Below are positions 1 through 7,544 of a stretch of DNA of 44,697 nt, one piece after another. A program made the position numbers and the translations under genes. Where the stretch lies: NCBI GenBank assembly GCA_019634245.1, contig JAHQVR010000107.1, forward strand, positions 1 through 44,697, given 5' to 3'. Within the stretch, counting starts at the first letter, position 1. Each line of letters opens with the position of its first letter. The notes under the pieces are model-generated. The model was not told the DNA's origin, ran no database searches, and was given only the letters and a program-made list of their open reading frames with translations. The stretch comes from Gammaproteobacteria bacterium. GTDB lineage: Bacteria > Pseudomonadota > Gammaproteobacteria > Granulosicoccales > Granulosicoccaceae.

Positions 1-362
1 GATTTTTTTTCTATGCAGATAGAGAGCCGTGGGTGAGTGATGGAACACTTTCCGGCACATTTAGCTTGGTTGATGCTGACACTGCTCTTGGACCACTATT
101 ATCCGCAAGCTGCCTTCCACAAAAACATGACAAATTTTTACTGAAAGATGATAGTCCACAAGTAGGAACCACACTAAAAATGATTTCTTATCCAGTCGAG
201 AATTCGTGCGTATATACTGAGGACAGACTGGCATCAATACTCTTCTCAGTGCCTACATCTCTAGAAAGACAATTTCTGTTAAGACTGGGAAACAATTTGA
301 TATTCTTCTCTTATGGCGGAGATGGTTTAAAAATCTGGAAAATTGATCTCAGTTCACTCTAG
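1..362 (+). CDS. ELWxxDGT-repeat (hyalin-like) protein, C-terminal fragment
   Basis: This is the 3' end of a gene that enters from the left edge. The frame is open from base 3 and stops at 360-362, so the GTG at 33 is not taken as a start. The first visible residues include REPWVSDGTLSGT, matching the ELWxSDGTxxGT repeat of large secreted bacterial proteins. The final residues, GGDGLKIWKIDLSSL, look like a degenerate closing repeat. Proteins of this kind are usually long, beta-rich and extracellular, and their function is generally unknown. Family assignment rests on one clear repeat and one weak one. Only about 120 residues are visible, so total length and secretion signal are unknown. Confidence 0.6.
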   Translation, partial: FFFYADREPWVSDGTLSGTFSLVDADTALGPLLSASCLPQKHDKFLLKDDSPQVGTTLKMISYPVENSCVYTEDRLASILFSVPTSLERQFLLRLGNNLIFFSYGGDGLKIWKIDLSSL

Positions 363-445
363 AATCACTTTCGGGTGTGGTTTCGGTTCGGTGTAAAGAA
401 AAGTGTCGTTTCGAAAACCGCAAGAAGGGGGATTTCTAACTTCCG

Positions 446-474
446 TTGACAATAATTCGAATGACTTCTATGCG
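446..474 (+). promoter_or_regulatory. candidate promoter in the 335-bp gap before the methyltransferase
   Basis: The gap 363-697 holds no convincing gene. It contains a perfect -35 hexamer TTGACA (446-451) followed after 17 bases by TATGCG (469-474), a weak -10. The element lies between inverted arms ACTTCCG (439-445) and CGGAAGT (473-479), which could bind a regulator. A start here would give an untranslated leader of about 220 bases before the methyltransferase. No other signal was recognised in this gap. Confidence 0.25.
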
Positions 475-697
475 GAAGTACGATAATTTTAGATAAAGTT
501 TCGAGTGTTCCCTTTGGGCAACTATCTGCCGGATGGCTTTACACCAGCGATCGGCGGTACCATTCTCTTTTGCGACAGTCGTCAATTATAGAAACATATC
601 AAAAGTTTGCATCAAATTACCATGCAGATTCTCAGTAAGAGCCATTCAGGCTGGATAGTTCGACATTGTGTCGGTAGGAGAATTGAAGGATTAAACA

Positions 698-1342
698 ATG
701 ACTAGGAAAAGCGTAGGACAAACTCTTCTTGAGGAGGCATACAAGCTTTCAACTCCGGATGACAATGCAGAGTACTACAATGAATTCGCATCTACATATG
801 ATTTAGAATTCGCTGACGAGTTGGGGTGGTACTATCCGGCTGCAATAGCTGAGATTTATTGTGATGCACGTACAACAACTGACTCGCCAATTGCCGATAT
901 CGGTTGCGGCACCGGGCTCGTAGCAAGAGCCTTGGATCTTCCACGCGAACAGATCGATGGAATAGACATATCGACCGAAATGCTTCGAATTTCAGAAGAA
1001 AAACAGCTATATCGAATGCTTTATCAAGTCGATCTTACGAAGTCGCTAACTTCAATCGAAAATGACTATGGTGCGGTACTCTCTGCAGGAACTTTCACAT
1101 CAGGGCATCTGGGGCCCGAACCACTCAAGGCATTGCTTGAGATCGCCCGTGCTGATGCTCTTTTTGTCATCGGCGTCAAAAAGGCCTTCTACCAAGAGGC
1201 TGGATTTGAAGCCGTTCTTCGAGATTTAGTAGCATCTGAACGAATTAAAGATTTGAAAGTTGCAGAGGTTCCGATGTATGCGAAAAAAGGGCATGACCAC
1301 TCGACTGATACAGCATTTGCATTGGTTTATAGAAAATCTTGA
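698..1342 (+). CDS. class I SAM-dependent methyltransferase, METTL27-like
   Basis: A 214-residue protein with a Rossmann methyltransferase core. The SAM-binding motif I is ADIGCGTGLVARAL (about residues 66-79) and the acidic motif II is IDGIDIS. The N-terminal YYNEFASTYDLEF and the later GHLGPEPLKALLEIAR resemble the METTL27 (Williams-Beuren region) group of small-molecule or protein methyltransferases, whose substrates are poorly known. The ATG is preceded by GGAG and GAAGGA stretches within 20 bases. It stands alone, with unrelated surface-protein genes on both sides, so context gives no substrate. The methyltransferase call is secure; the METTL27 subgroup is inferred from memory of the family. 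Confidence 0.85.
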   Translation: MTRKSVGQTLLEEAYKLSTPDDNAEYYNEFASTYDLEFADELGWYYPAAIAEIYCDARTTTDSPIADIGCGTGLVARALDLPREQIDGIDISTEMLRISEEKQLYRMLYQVDLTKSLTSIENDYGAVLSAGTFTSGHLGPEPLKALLEIARADALFVIGVKKAFYQEAGFEAVLRDLVASERIKDLKVAEVPMYAKKGHDHSTDTAFALVYRKS

Positions 1343-1343
1343 A

Positions 1344-1470
1344 TGTCTCATAGTTAAGGCACATAAACTTGCAATGTGTTGGAAGTTTATTATGTGCCAT
1401 ACGAGCTTCAATGACTGAATTGGGCAAGTTTGAGACAAATAGCGATTCTGGAATTCTGCAACTGCCCCGT
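1344..1470. repeat. intergenic inverted-repeat element, copy 1
   Basis: The spacer between methyltransferase and lipoprotein genes is rich in dyad symmetry. GGCACATAAACTT (1358-1370) pairs with AAGTTTATTATGTGCC (1383-1398) apart from a 3-base bulge. An outer pair TGTCTCA / TGAGACA lies at 1344-1350 and 1431-1437. The segment 1433-1452 (AGACAAAT, two variable bases, CGATTCTGGA) recurs at 4210-4229 in the next large spacer. It is probably a dispersed non-coding repeat or mobile-element remnant, and could also act as a terminator for the upstream gene. Confidence 0.5.
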
Positions 1471-1536
1471 CATACCCATTTCTGCCATTCGATCTTTTTT
1501 TGTATAGCGTACTTTATGGAAAAGCAGTCAGTCGAT

Positions 1537-2679
1537 ATGTTTCAGAATTCACAATCTATAGTAATTCTTTGCCTTTTTATTCTTCTTTGTGGTTGCGATC
1601 AACAGTTAGATAGCGAACAACCAGACACCCAAAAAACCGAGGTTGTTGAAGATAAAATTCAGAATCAAAAGGTAGTAGGGAAAGTACTAGGTGGTGCTTT
1701 CGAACCTGATAAAACTATTCTTCGGGGGGGAAACCTTCTTCTCAGACAAGGTAAAGAGTTTTTTGCTGATCTTTCGGCGGAAATTATTTTTTTTGGTAAT
1801 ACGGCCGTTGAAAACACCACCTTCGACAGTCGTTCTTTAAGTCAAGGCTCTATGCCACATGTCCGATTAGAGATGATGAAAGAAGGAGAAAAATTGCCAG
1901 AATCTAAAACATTCCTTGATGAATATATCTTATTGGTTGAATTTGAAGAAGCCAACGACCTTGGGATTCCATACAAGATAAAATTTAGCCATCAAAATAG
2001 CAACACAGAATTCGAAGGTATTGGAACAGCTACGCACAAAGATATTAAGATTAAAAATGGCAAACTTGATCTTAGTGATGACAGTTTTGATACTCTTGAT
2101 ATGGTGTCAAGGGCATATATAGGCAATTTAGATCGGAACTATACTGTCGGCAGTCGCTTTGGAATGACTATCACGCATTTTAAAGATGACTTTCCAAAGA
2201 CAGGCTTTGTTGGATATGAGGTTACAACCGAACAGGGCGCGATAGATTTAGTGAAGCTTCAGCTGTTCAAAGATTTATCTGGATGGAGAGTAGCAAGGAC
2301 GTTAAATAACGATCAAATACATCAAGCTCATGCGTTAGAAGTTGAGTTAGAGGTTAGTGAGCGAACCGTTCAAGGTCAATTAGCAGCGAAAGCAGCTGCA
2401 AATTCTCTTGAGGAATTTTTATATAGTAGTGGGAGGATATCAAAGGTCAGGTCAACAAGCATGAGATGTTATTTAACCAAGACAAATGATAAAGCGAGCT
2501 GCAAGGGAGTATACGGCATGAAAGAAGGAGAAGAGATTGCTTGCTATAACAAAAGTTTTCTCACTTCTCATAATGGAAGTAGATGGATTGTTAATGGAGA
2601 AATTAATTATGACCAACAAGTAGACTACAATACTGGCGAGTTGGTTGACAAAAAACCGTTTCGAATGCATTGCTCATAA
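1537..2679 (+). CDS. predicted lipoprotein of unknown function
   Basis: The frame is open from 1369, but the start is placed at ATG 1537 because it begins a typical lipoprotein signal: MFQNSQSIVILCLFILLCGC, where the cysteine after LLCG would be lipidated. The Cys at position -2 is unusual but tolerated. This gives 380 residues. ATG 1516 is an alternative; the upstream part of the frame runs through the repeat element. After the lipobox come an acidic linker and a mixed alpha/beta region with late Cys residues (RCYLT, ASCKG, IACYNK, MHCS). No family was recognised. Base composition is visibly more AT-rich than the genes after 5500, which suggests accessory DNA. Confidence 0.65.
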   Translation: MFQNSQSIVILCLFILLCGCDQQLDSEQPDTQKTEVVEDKIQNQKVVGKVLGGAFEPDKTILRGGNLLLRQGKEFFADLSAEIIFFGNTAVENTTFDSRSLSQGSMPHVRLEMMKEGEKLPESKTFLDEYILLVEFEEANDLGIPYKIKFSHQNSNTEFEGIGTATHKDIKIKNGKLDLSDDSFDTLDMVSRAYIGNLDRNYTVGSRFGMTITHFKDDFPKTGFVGYEVTTEQGAIDLVKLQLFKDLSGWRVARTLNNDQIHQAHALEVELEVSERTVQGQLAAKAAANSLEEFLYSSGRISKVRSTSMRCYLTKTNDKASCKGVYGMKEGEEIACYNKSFLTSHNGSRWIVNGEINYDQQVDYNTGELVDKKPFRMHCS

Positions 2680-2742
2680 ATTTACATAAGTACTTCAAAC
2701 CATCAGGCTCACCAACCGCGCCCACGTAGCTTTCAACGCATA

Positions 2743-2759
2743 CCACGGTTTAACCGTGG
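2743..2759. promoter_or_regulatory. 17-bp dyad CCACGGTT-T-AACCGTGG upstream of the delta-60 gene
   Basis: A perfect 8-bp inverted repeat around a single T. It lies 15 bases before TATACT (2774-2779), a plausible -10 box, so it would cover the -35 region of a promoter for the gene at 2805. Its geometry fits an operator for a dimeric regulator. With a one-base loop it is a poor RNA hairpin. Function is inferred. Confidence 0.35.
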
Positions 2760-2804
2760 CCTGTCCCCCTTATATACTAGGCAAATTTTTCAGGCTTTTT
2801 TGAG

Positions 2805-4049
2805 ATGAGCAATCAGCGAATTCGAATACCGATAAAACTATTTGCCATAATTGGTTTATATGTCGTACTGCTGACCGGCCCGACCAAGGCTTGGGCTTTT
2901 GACACCACAACCAACAGCCCAGTGTTTGCAATGGCGCAACAGGCCGACGGTAAGATACTGTTAGGTGGTGCATTCTCAGCTGTATTCTTTGGCGATGACA
3001 GCGTTGTGCTTCGGAATAGGCTTGTTCGCTTGAACTTAGATGGCAGCCTGGATGACAGTTTTGACATAGGGTCAGGGGCAAATGGAACAATCTTTGCAAT
3101 TGCATTACAAGCAGATGGCAAGATTCTGATTGGAGGAGATTTCGAAGAGTTTAACAACATTCCACGAGTCAGGATTGCTCGATTAAACACTAATGGTTCA
3201 GTTGATTCGAGCTTCTCGGGTGGTAGCGGTTTTAATGACACGGTCCTTGCTTTAACAATTCAGGCCGATGGAAAAATAGTTACTGGTGGTGATTTTGACA
3301 CGGTTCAAGCTAACCCTCTTAATCGCATAGCACGATTGAATACCGACAGCTCGGTTGATCAGGACTTTGATCCAGGTCAAGGAGCGAATGCGCGTGTTAG
3401 AGCAGTCGCTTTGCAAAATGATGGCAAAATAGTGATTGGCGGAGATTTTACAACAGTGAATCAATCAACACGTGGATACTTCGCTCGCTTGAACACTGAT
3501 GGAAGTTTGGACAGTGGGGTAGGCGCAATAGCTCGCGCTAATGCACCGGTTCATGACGTGACCATTCAGAACGATGGCCGAATTCTTGTAGGTGGAGAGT
3601 TCACTCAAACTGGCTTTTCGGTAAGGAATCGTATTGCACGCGTATTCACGAACGGTGAGCTTGATACGGGATTCTCAACTGGCTCAGGTGCGAATTCAAC
3701 GATCACTAAAATGGCGTTGCAGCCCAGCGGTAAGATAGTGATTGGCGGACTATTTACGGTTGTGCGTGGTAATACCAGAAATCGGATTGCACGCCTCAAT
3801 ACTGATAGCTCGGTGGATGCCACTTTCGATCTGGGGGCTGGGCCGGATGACAATATTTCTTCCTTGTTATCGCAATTAAATGACAAGGTTTTGATAGGAG
3901 GGTTTTTCGCTAATATAGGTAACGTAAATAGGCCTCATTTAGCGCGCCTGAGATCTAATGGTAGGCTTGACCTTGACAGTGGCCCAGAAAACGAAACTTG
4001 TTTCCCGGTTAAAGCAGCCAACGGAAATGTGGTGGTGAATTGTCTTTGA
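2805..4049 (+). CDS. secreted delta-60 repeat protein
   Basis: A 414-residue exported protein. A signal peptide (basic start, hydrophobic IIGLYVVLLTG, then TKAWA before FDTTTNS) is followed by seven tandem copies of a roughly 55-residue unit. The core of each unit is xxQxDGKIxxGGxF, and a later part reads RIARLNTDGSVDxxF. This is the delta-60 repeat (TIGR02608) of bacterial surface proteins, expected to fold as a beta-propeller-like array. Repeats 1-6 are well conserved; the seventh (LLSQLNDKVLIGGFF) has drifted. The protein ends with a compact two-cysteine tail, ETCFPVKAANGNVVVNCL, outside the repeat pattern. Ligand and role are unknown; surface adhesion or binding is a guess. Seven units would fit a seven-bladed propeller. 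Confidence 0.85.
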   Translation: MSNQRIRIPIKLFAIIGLYVVLLTGPTKAWAFDTTTNSPVFAMAQQADGKILLGGAFSAVFFGDDSVVLRNRLVRLNLDGSLDDSFDIGSGANGTIFAIALQADGKILIGGDFEEFNNIPRVRIARLNTNGSVDSSFSGGSGFNDTVLALTIQADGKIVTGGDFDTVQANPLNRIARLNTDSSVDQDFDPGQGANARVRAVALQNDGKIVIGGDFTTVNQSTRGYFARLNTDGSLDSGVGAIARANAPVHDVTIQNDGRILVGGEFTQTGFSVRNRIARVFTNGELDTGFSTGSGANSTITKMALQPSGKIVIGGLFTVVRGNTRNRIARLNTDSSVDATFDLGAGPDDNISSLLSQLNDKVLIGGFFANIGNVNRPHLARLRSNGRLDLDSGPENETCFPVKAANGNVVVNCL

Positions 4050-4069
4050 AGACCAAGGAAGCAGAAAGA

Positions 4070-4128
4070 GGTTCGGTGACAATCGAGTATCAATCATTAT
4101 TAGGGAAAAGAGCTAGTTGTCACCGACC
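4070..4128 (+). terminator. inverted repeat after the delta-60 gene
   Basis: GGTTCGGTGACAA (4070-4082) pairs with TTGTCACCGACC (4117-4128) with one bulged base. It sits about 20 bases after the stop codon and is followed by CTTTAATAAG. The long loop and lack of a true T-run make it a weak intrinsic terminator; mRNA 3'-end protection is equally possible. Confidence 0.35.
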
Positions 4129-4187
4129 CTTTAATAAGTAGAAGGTGTCTCAATTGGTAAACTGAAACGTCCTCGATATTCCTTAGG

Positions 4188-4261
4188 AATGTCCGCTTTG
4201 GGCAGATCAAGACAAATTACGATTCTGGATTCCTTCGGCTGTCCTTGTCAAAGCGGACATT
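4188..4261. repeat. intergenic inverted-repeat element, copy 2
   Basis: Perfect 13-bp arms AATGTCCGCTTTG (4188-4200) and CAAAGCGGACATT (4249-4261) enclose a loop. The loop contains the AGACAAAT/CGATTCTGGA segment (4210-4229) shared with the spacer at 1433-1452. The arms differ from those of copy 1, but the shared loop and the nearby GTCTCA at 4149-4154 support a common origin. No transposase is nearby. Confidence 0.5.
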
Positions 4262-4270
4262 AGCACCGTT

Positions 4271-4325
4271 CGAATAGGAGACCCGTCGGATAAATTACAA
4301 TTAATTGTCGGATCACTCCTATTCG
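4271..4325. repeat. 10-bp inverted repeat upstream of the outer-membrane protein gene
   Basis: CGAATAGGAG (4271-4280) and CTCCTATTCG (4316-4325) are perfect inverted arms around an AT-rich centre containing AATTAATT. It lies 65 bases before the ATG at 4390 and could be part of the repeat element just upstream, or a 5'-leader hairpin of the beta-barrel gene. Confidence 0.3.
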
Positions 4326-4389
4326 CAATCATTTCACCTGGAGGGAGTTATTTTGCAACTCTCTTTCCTTTTCCCGTTGGAGTTTCTCA

Positions 4390-5052
4390 ATGAGATTTGC
4401 CACTAAAGCTGTCAACTTGAATGTGATTTGTTTAGTTTCGCTGCTGGGTTCTAGCGTTTCCGTCCATGCCCAGAATTCTGAAAACTACATCACCTTTGGT
4501 CTTGGGATCACTTCAACCGACGAAACCAGTTTTCAGGTAGCACCCGGTACCATCGATACCGAATTCGAGGACGACTGGAACTATAGCGCGGCATACGGCT
4601 GGAAACGGCTAGGCTATCGGTACGAGGTTGAGTTGGTATTGGGCGAAGATGAAGTAAGTTCCCACAGCCTTAATGGTGGTGCACCGCTGGAAGGCGCCAT
4701 CGGTGGGATAAACATGGCTGGGGTATTACTCAACGGGTATTACGACTTCGCTACCGCATCAGCGTTTACACCTTATGTGGGTGCCGGTCTGGGTGTAGCC
4801 ATGATTGAAGCAGAAGGATTTGGCGTTGACGCTATACCCGACGTGCTTGATGACGACGACACCGTTATCGCCTATCAAATCATGGCAGGTATCGGATATG
4901 AACTTAGCGATCGTACCAACCTTTTTGCTGAGTATCGGTATTTGGGTACCGAGAGCGCCGAAGTCACGACATCGGTGTCGACTGGCTCTGTCGTCACAGA
5001 CCTCGACTTTGGCAGTACCCAGTTTCGCTTTGGCGTGCGCATAAGCTTATAG
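4390..5052 (+). CDS. outer-membrane beta-barrel protein (OMP_b-brl / OmpA-like barrel)
   Basis: A 220-residue protein with a signal peptide cleaved after SVSVHA. The mature part alternates polar and hydrophobic residues as in 8-stranded barrels. Diagnostic stretches are TPYVGAGLGVAM, YQIMAGIGYELS and NLFAEYRYLG, and the last strand is FRFGVRISL. The length and YVGAGLG motif fit the opacity/OmpX-like barrel superfamily (PF13505). The C-terminal residue is Leu rather than the usual aromatic. GGAGG occurs about 50 bases upstream, but no good ribosome site sits next to the ATG. Cellular role cannot be assigned; structural, adhesive or resistance roles are all possible. Confidence 0.8.
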   Translation: MRFATKAVNLNVICLVSLLGSSVSVHAQNSENYITFGLGITSTDETSFQVAPGTIDTEFEDDWNYSAAYGWKRLGYRYEVELVLGEDEVSSHSLNGGAPLEGAIGGINMAGVLLNGYYDFATASAFTPYVGAGLGVAMIEAEGFGVDAIPDVLDDDDTVIAYQIMAGIGYELSDRTNLFAEYRYLGTESAEVTTSVSTGSVVTDLDFGSTQFRFGVRISL

Positions 5053-5503
5053 ACGCCTGCTACTCATACCAGGCCTCGCCCAGGGAAGGGACATTGAGTG
5101 ATATGGTCCTGACCGACCAGCTGTTAGCAATCGGGCAACTAGAAACCAATCAGAACACAATTAGAACACTTGGACCCGGCCATGGACCCGGTCATTAACC
5201 CGGGTTTCAAATTACAGTGATATAAGGCCCGAACCGCTAATCGAGGATAAATTTAGCGTGGTACCATTGAACGACGCTAAAACATCGGTGATGCCTTGTT
5301 CTGCTGTTATGAATAATCGCGTCACCGGCTATCTGTTGGGCTAGCTCCAAAAGGGAATAGGGGTAGTCCAAACTTCTATTTGTCTGCGCTAACCTCCAAA
5401 TTTCTGATTAGGGCAAAACAGAGAAGCATAGCCGCTGTAAGACGATTTCTAAACTTGACTATTTGATTGGTAAAATTGAATCGAAGCATTTTTATATTAT
5501 CCT
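5053..5503. other. 451-bp spacer without a recognisable gene
   Basis: No supported coding region was found. The segment 5172-5204 holds 2.7 copies of a 12-base unit (GGACCCGGCCAT, GGACCCGGTCAT, TAACCCGGG). The bases before the cupin gene are AT-rich and lack an evident ribosome-binding site. Nothing else stands out. Confidence 0.3.
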
Positions 5504-5932
5504 ATGAGAGATATCACCCTGCCATCTTCAGAATCTATGTGGAAAACTCAATCCTTCACGATTCAGCATGCTGACGAGAGCATATTTGAGGGGGACGGGT
5601 TACGAGATTTTTTCCAGTACCGCGATCTGGGGATTCGTACAGCAACCCAAGGCGATTTCGGGGCTAATGTGATTCGAGCAGTTCCAGGTCGTCATTCTGC
5701 GGGGGAATGGCATCAACATACTCTGAATTTTCAATTGGTATACGTATTGAAAGGATGGGTGGTTTTTGAATACGAAGGTGAAGGCGAACACATGTTGAAA
5801 ACGGGATCCTGTGTCTTACAACCACCGGGCATTCAGCACCGGGAAGTCAGACATTCCGATGACATGGAATTGCTGGAGATTACTTCACCAGCGGAGTTTG
5901 TCACCGAGAAAGTTTCTCGCAAAGAATCGTAA
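5504..5932 (+). CDS. cupin-domain protein
   Basis: A 142-residue single-domain cupin. Motif 1 is EWHQHTLNFQLVYVLKG, giving likely metal ligands His70, His72 and perhaps Gln77, where many cupins have Glu. Motif 2 is LQPPGIQH with His112. The beta-strand pattern between them is complete. Such small cupins include dioxygenases, sugar isomerases and ligand-binding regulators, and sequence alone does not choose among them. No ribosome site is obvious at the ATG; the frame before it offers no better start. The gene converges on the RidA-like gene and begins the metabolic block 5500-11300. Confidence 0.8.
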   Translation: MRDITLPSSESMWKTQSFTIQHADESIFEGDGLRDFFQYRDLGIRTATQGDFGANVIRAVPGRHSAGEWHQHTLNFQLVYVLKGWVVFEYEGEGEHMLKTGSCVLQPPGIQHREVRHSDDMELLEITSPAEFVTEKVSRKES

Positions 5933-6070
5933 ACATCGTCGGGTATCAGCTTCCTGCTCCAAACTTTTTAGGTGTCAAACACACTATGACAGATGAGTCA
6001 GCGCGGTAACTTGTTCGTATAAAACTCAAAGTTGCATCCGCGTTAATAGTCCACGTCATTGATATTTACG

Positions 6071-6460
6071 TCACTGATCTTGATCCAGCACGCAGTCCAT
6101 TTCAGTTTCTACTAACCACAACGGATCTATAAAACCACTGACTTCAACAAAAGTGCAGGCCGGACGAATGTTTGAAAACAATTCACCGTGGGCTCTAGAG
6201 GCTTCCTCCCACCGGGAGATATCCGTCAACATGATTCTAGTGCGACAAACATGCTCGATTGAACCGCCCGCCTCTTCGATCGCGCCAATAGATAATTCGA
6301 GACAGTATCGGGTTTGACCGTAGACGTCTCCCACGTAAGCAGTTTCACCATTTTGTATCGGTGCAGTGCCGGAAACTGCAATGATATTGCCCACTCGGCA
6401 CGCCCGTGAAAAACCGATTGGTCTTTCGAGATGTGAGCCTGAACTTACCAGTCGTCGCAT
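6071..6460 (-). CDS. RidA/YjgF-family protein lacking the deaminase arginine
   Basis: A 129-residue protein of the RidA/YER057c/UK114 family, normally a trimer. RVGNIIAVSGTAPI is the typical early beta-hairpin and IRPACTFVEVSGFIDP the late conserved segment. Aligned on VEV, the position of the catalytic Arg105 of enteric RidA is Cys102 here. Imine/enamine deaminase activity as in RidA is therefore doubtful; it more likely belongs to a Rid subgroup of unknown activity. It lies 49 bases downstream of the parvulin gene on the same strand and is probably co-transcribed with it. Neighbouring flavoprotein and transporter genes suggest a catabolic setting. Confidence 0.85.
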   Translation of the reverse strand: MRRLVSSGSHLERPIGFSRACRVGNIIAVSGTAPIQNGETAYVGDVYGQTRYCLELSIGAIEEAGGSIEHVCRTRIMLTDISRWEEASRAHGELFSNIRPACTFVEVSGFIDPLWLVETEMDCVLDQDQ

Positions 6461-6509
6461 TCAATCTGTCTCTGTAAATGGATATTTTAAGTGGTTCGAT
6501 TTTATCCAC

Positions 6510-7394
6510 CTACCTGGATATGGCAACCGGGTACAGTGAGTCGTTTCTTGAAATAGCTTCCAGGATTCTCTCGACCCGTTGATCGAGGTGAATCCGATGT
6601 CGTAGTGACTGCCTGACATTTTGAAAACTCGGCATTTCTCGCAACTCTGTTACCTTAATCAAATGCCACCCTTGAGAAGATTGAATCGGTTTAGATACCT
6701 GATTGAGGCCAAGCAATAAGCGCGTTTTTTCCAACGGGTTAATTAGTCGATCAAAGCCCAGTTCACCACCTTGGGTTTTAGTTAGAGGGTCGTCTGAAAA
6801 ATTCTTAACCAGCGATTCAAAACTGATATCGTTCAGCATTTTTGCGAGCGTCAGAATTTTTTGATATCCCCGGGAGGAAGAATCCTTTACCAGGAGATGG
6901 GCAACGCCTTTTCTCTTCTTGATAGAAACACGTTCAGTCGTTTGAATAATATGGTAGCCAAATCGTGTTTTTACTGGTTGCGAAATCGCACCTACCGGGG
7001 TCTCGAACGCTGCAGTCTCGATGGGGTAGAGCTGTTCAAACACGGTAAAGTAGCCGAGGTCGGGACCCGATTCCTTAATTGTGGGGTCGTCGGAATAGTT
7101 TTTGGCCACACTGGCAAAGGTCTGACCGTCTAGTATGGTTTGGCGCAGCTCCAGGATTTTTTCCAATGCCTGCGCTTGTTTCCGGTGACTGGCATCCTCA
7201 TTGACAGCGACTAGAATATGCGATGCTCGGATCATCCATTGACTCCTTTCGTAGGCTTCGTCTATCAACCTCGATTCGATTTCCTTTACATCTATCTGTT
7301 GGCGATGCGCAGCAAATGCGAAGACAGAGGCAACTAGCCATACTGAAACTAATAAAACTATGATTTTACGCGCTCTGCTATTTTTTCGATTCAT
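6510..7394 (-). CDS. periplasmic peptidyl-prolyl isomerase with two parvulin domains
   Basis: A 294-residue protein. The N-terminal hydrophobic segment IIVLLVSVWLVASVFAFA is a signal peptide or anchor. Two PpiC/parvulin domains follow. The first (about 55-155) begins IRASHILV and ends TRFGYHIIQ; the second (about 165-260) begins GVAHLLVKD and ends SSQGWHLIKV. Both keep the FSDDP/YSDDP and G-x-LGF/LGY signatures. This tandem layout recalls SurA, but the long SurA N-terminal chaperone domain is absent. It probably catalyses prolyl cis-trans isomerisation during folding of exported proteins. It is divergent from the MFS gene at 7545 and leads a two-gene unit with the RidA-like gene. Confidence 0.85.
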   Translation of the reverse strand: MNRKNSRARKIIVLLVSVWLVASVFAFAAHRQQIDVKEIESRLIDEAYERSQWMIRASHILVAVNEDASHRKQAQALEKILELRQTILDGQTFASVAKNYSDDPTIKESGPDLGYFTVFEQLYPIETAAFETPVGAISQPVKTRFGYHIIQTTERVSIKKRKGVAHLLVKDSSSRGYQKILTLAKMLNDISFESLVKNFSDDPLTKTQGGELGFDRLINPLEKTRLLLGLNQVSKPIQSSQGWHLIKVTELREMPSFQNVRQSLRHRIHLDQRVERILEAISRNDSLYPVAISR

Positions 7395-7460
7395 TACAAA
7401 CTGACCACGTTGCGAATCAATGACTTTGCATTCTCTGGTTAAACCTGACTATATTCTGCC

Positions 7461-7538
7461 ATGACCACCAAGGCCGATCATCCAGAATTCACCGAGTATA
7501 TTGTTTTTAGTGCTGCTCGTTCGCTGATTCTTGAATAA
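7461..7538 (+). CDS. possible 25-codon leader ORF before the MFS gene
   Basis: ATG 7461 to TAA 7538 encodes 25 residues and ends 6 bases before the MFS start, so translation could be coupled. A promoter-like TTGCAT (7426-7431), 18-base spacer, TATATT (7450-7455) would start RNA at about the ATG itself, making a leaderless message. There is no ribosome site and no recognised homologue; it may be chance. Confidence 0.2.
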   Translation: MTTKADHPEFTEYIVFSAARSLILE

Positions 7539-7544
7539 CCTGTT

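Noticed and set aside
1369..1536. Fifty-six-residue extension of the lipoprotein
   Set aside because: It runs through the inverted-repeat element and would put the lipobox in the middle of the protein.
5172..5204. 12-bp tandem repeat GGACCCGG(C/T)CAT
   Set aside because: Fewer than three units and imperfect; too little to call a functional element.
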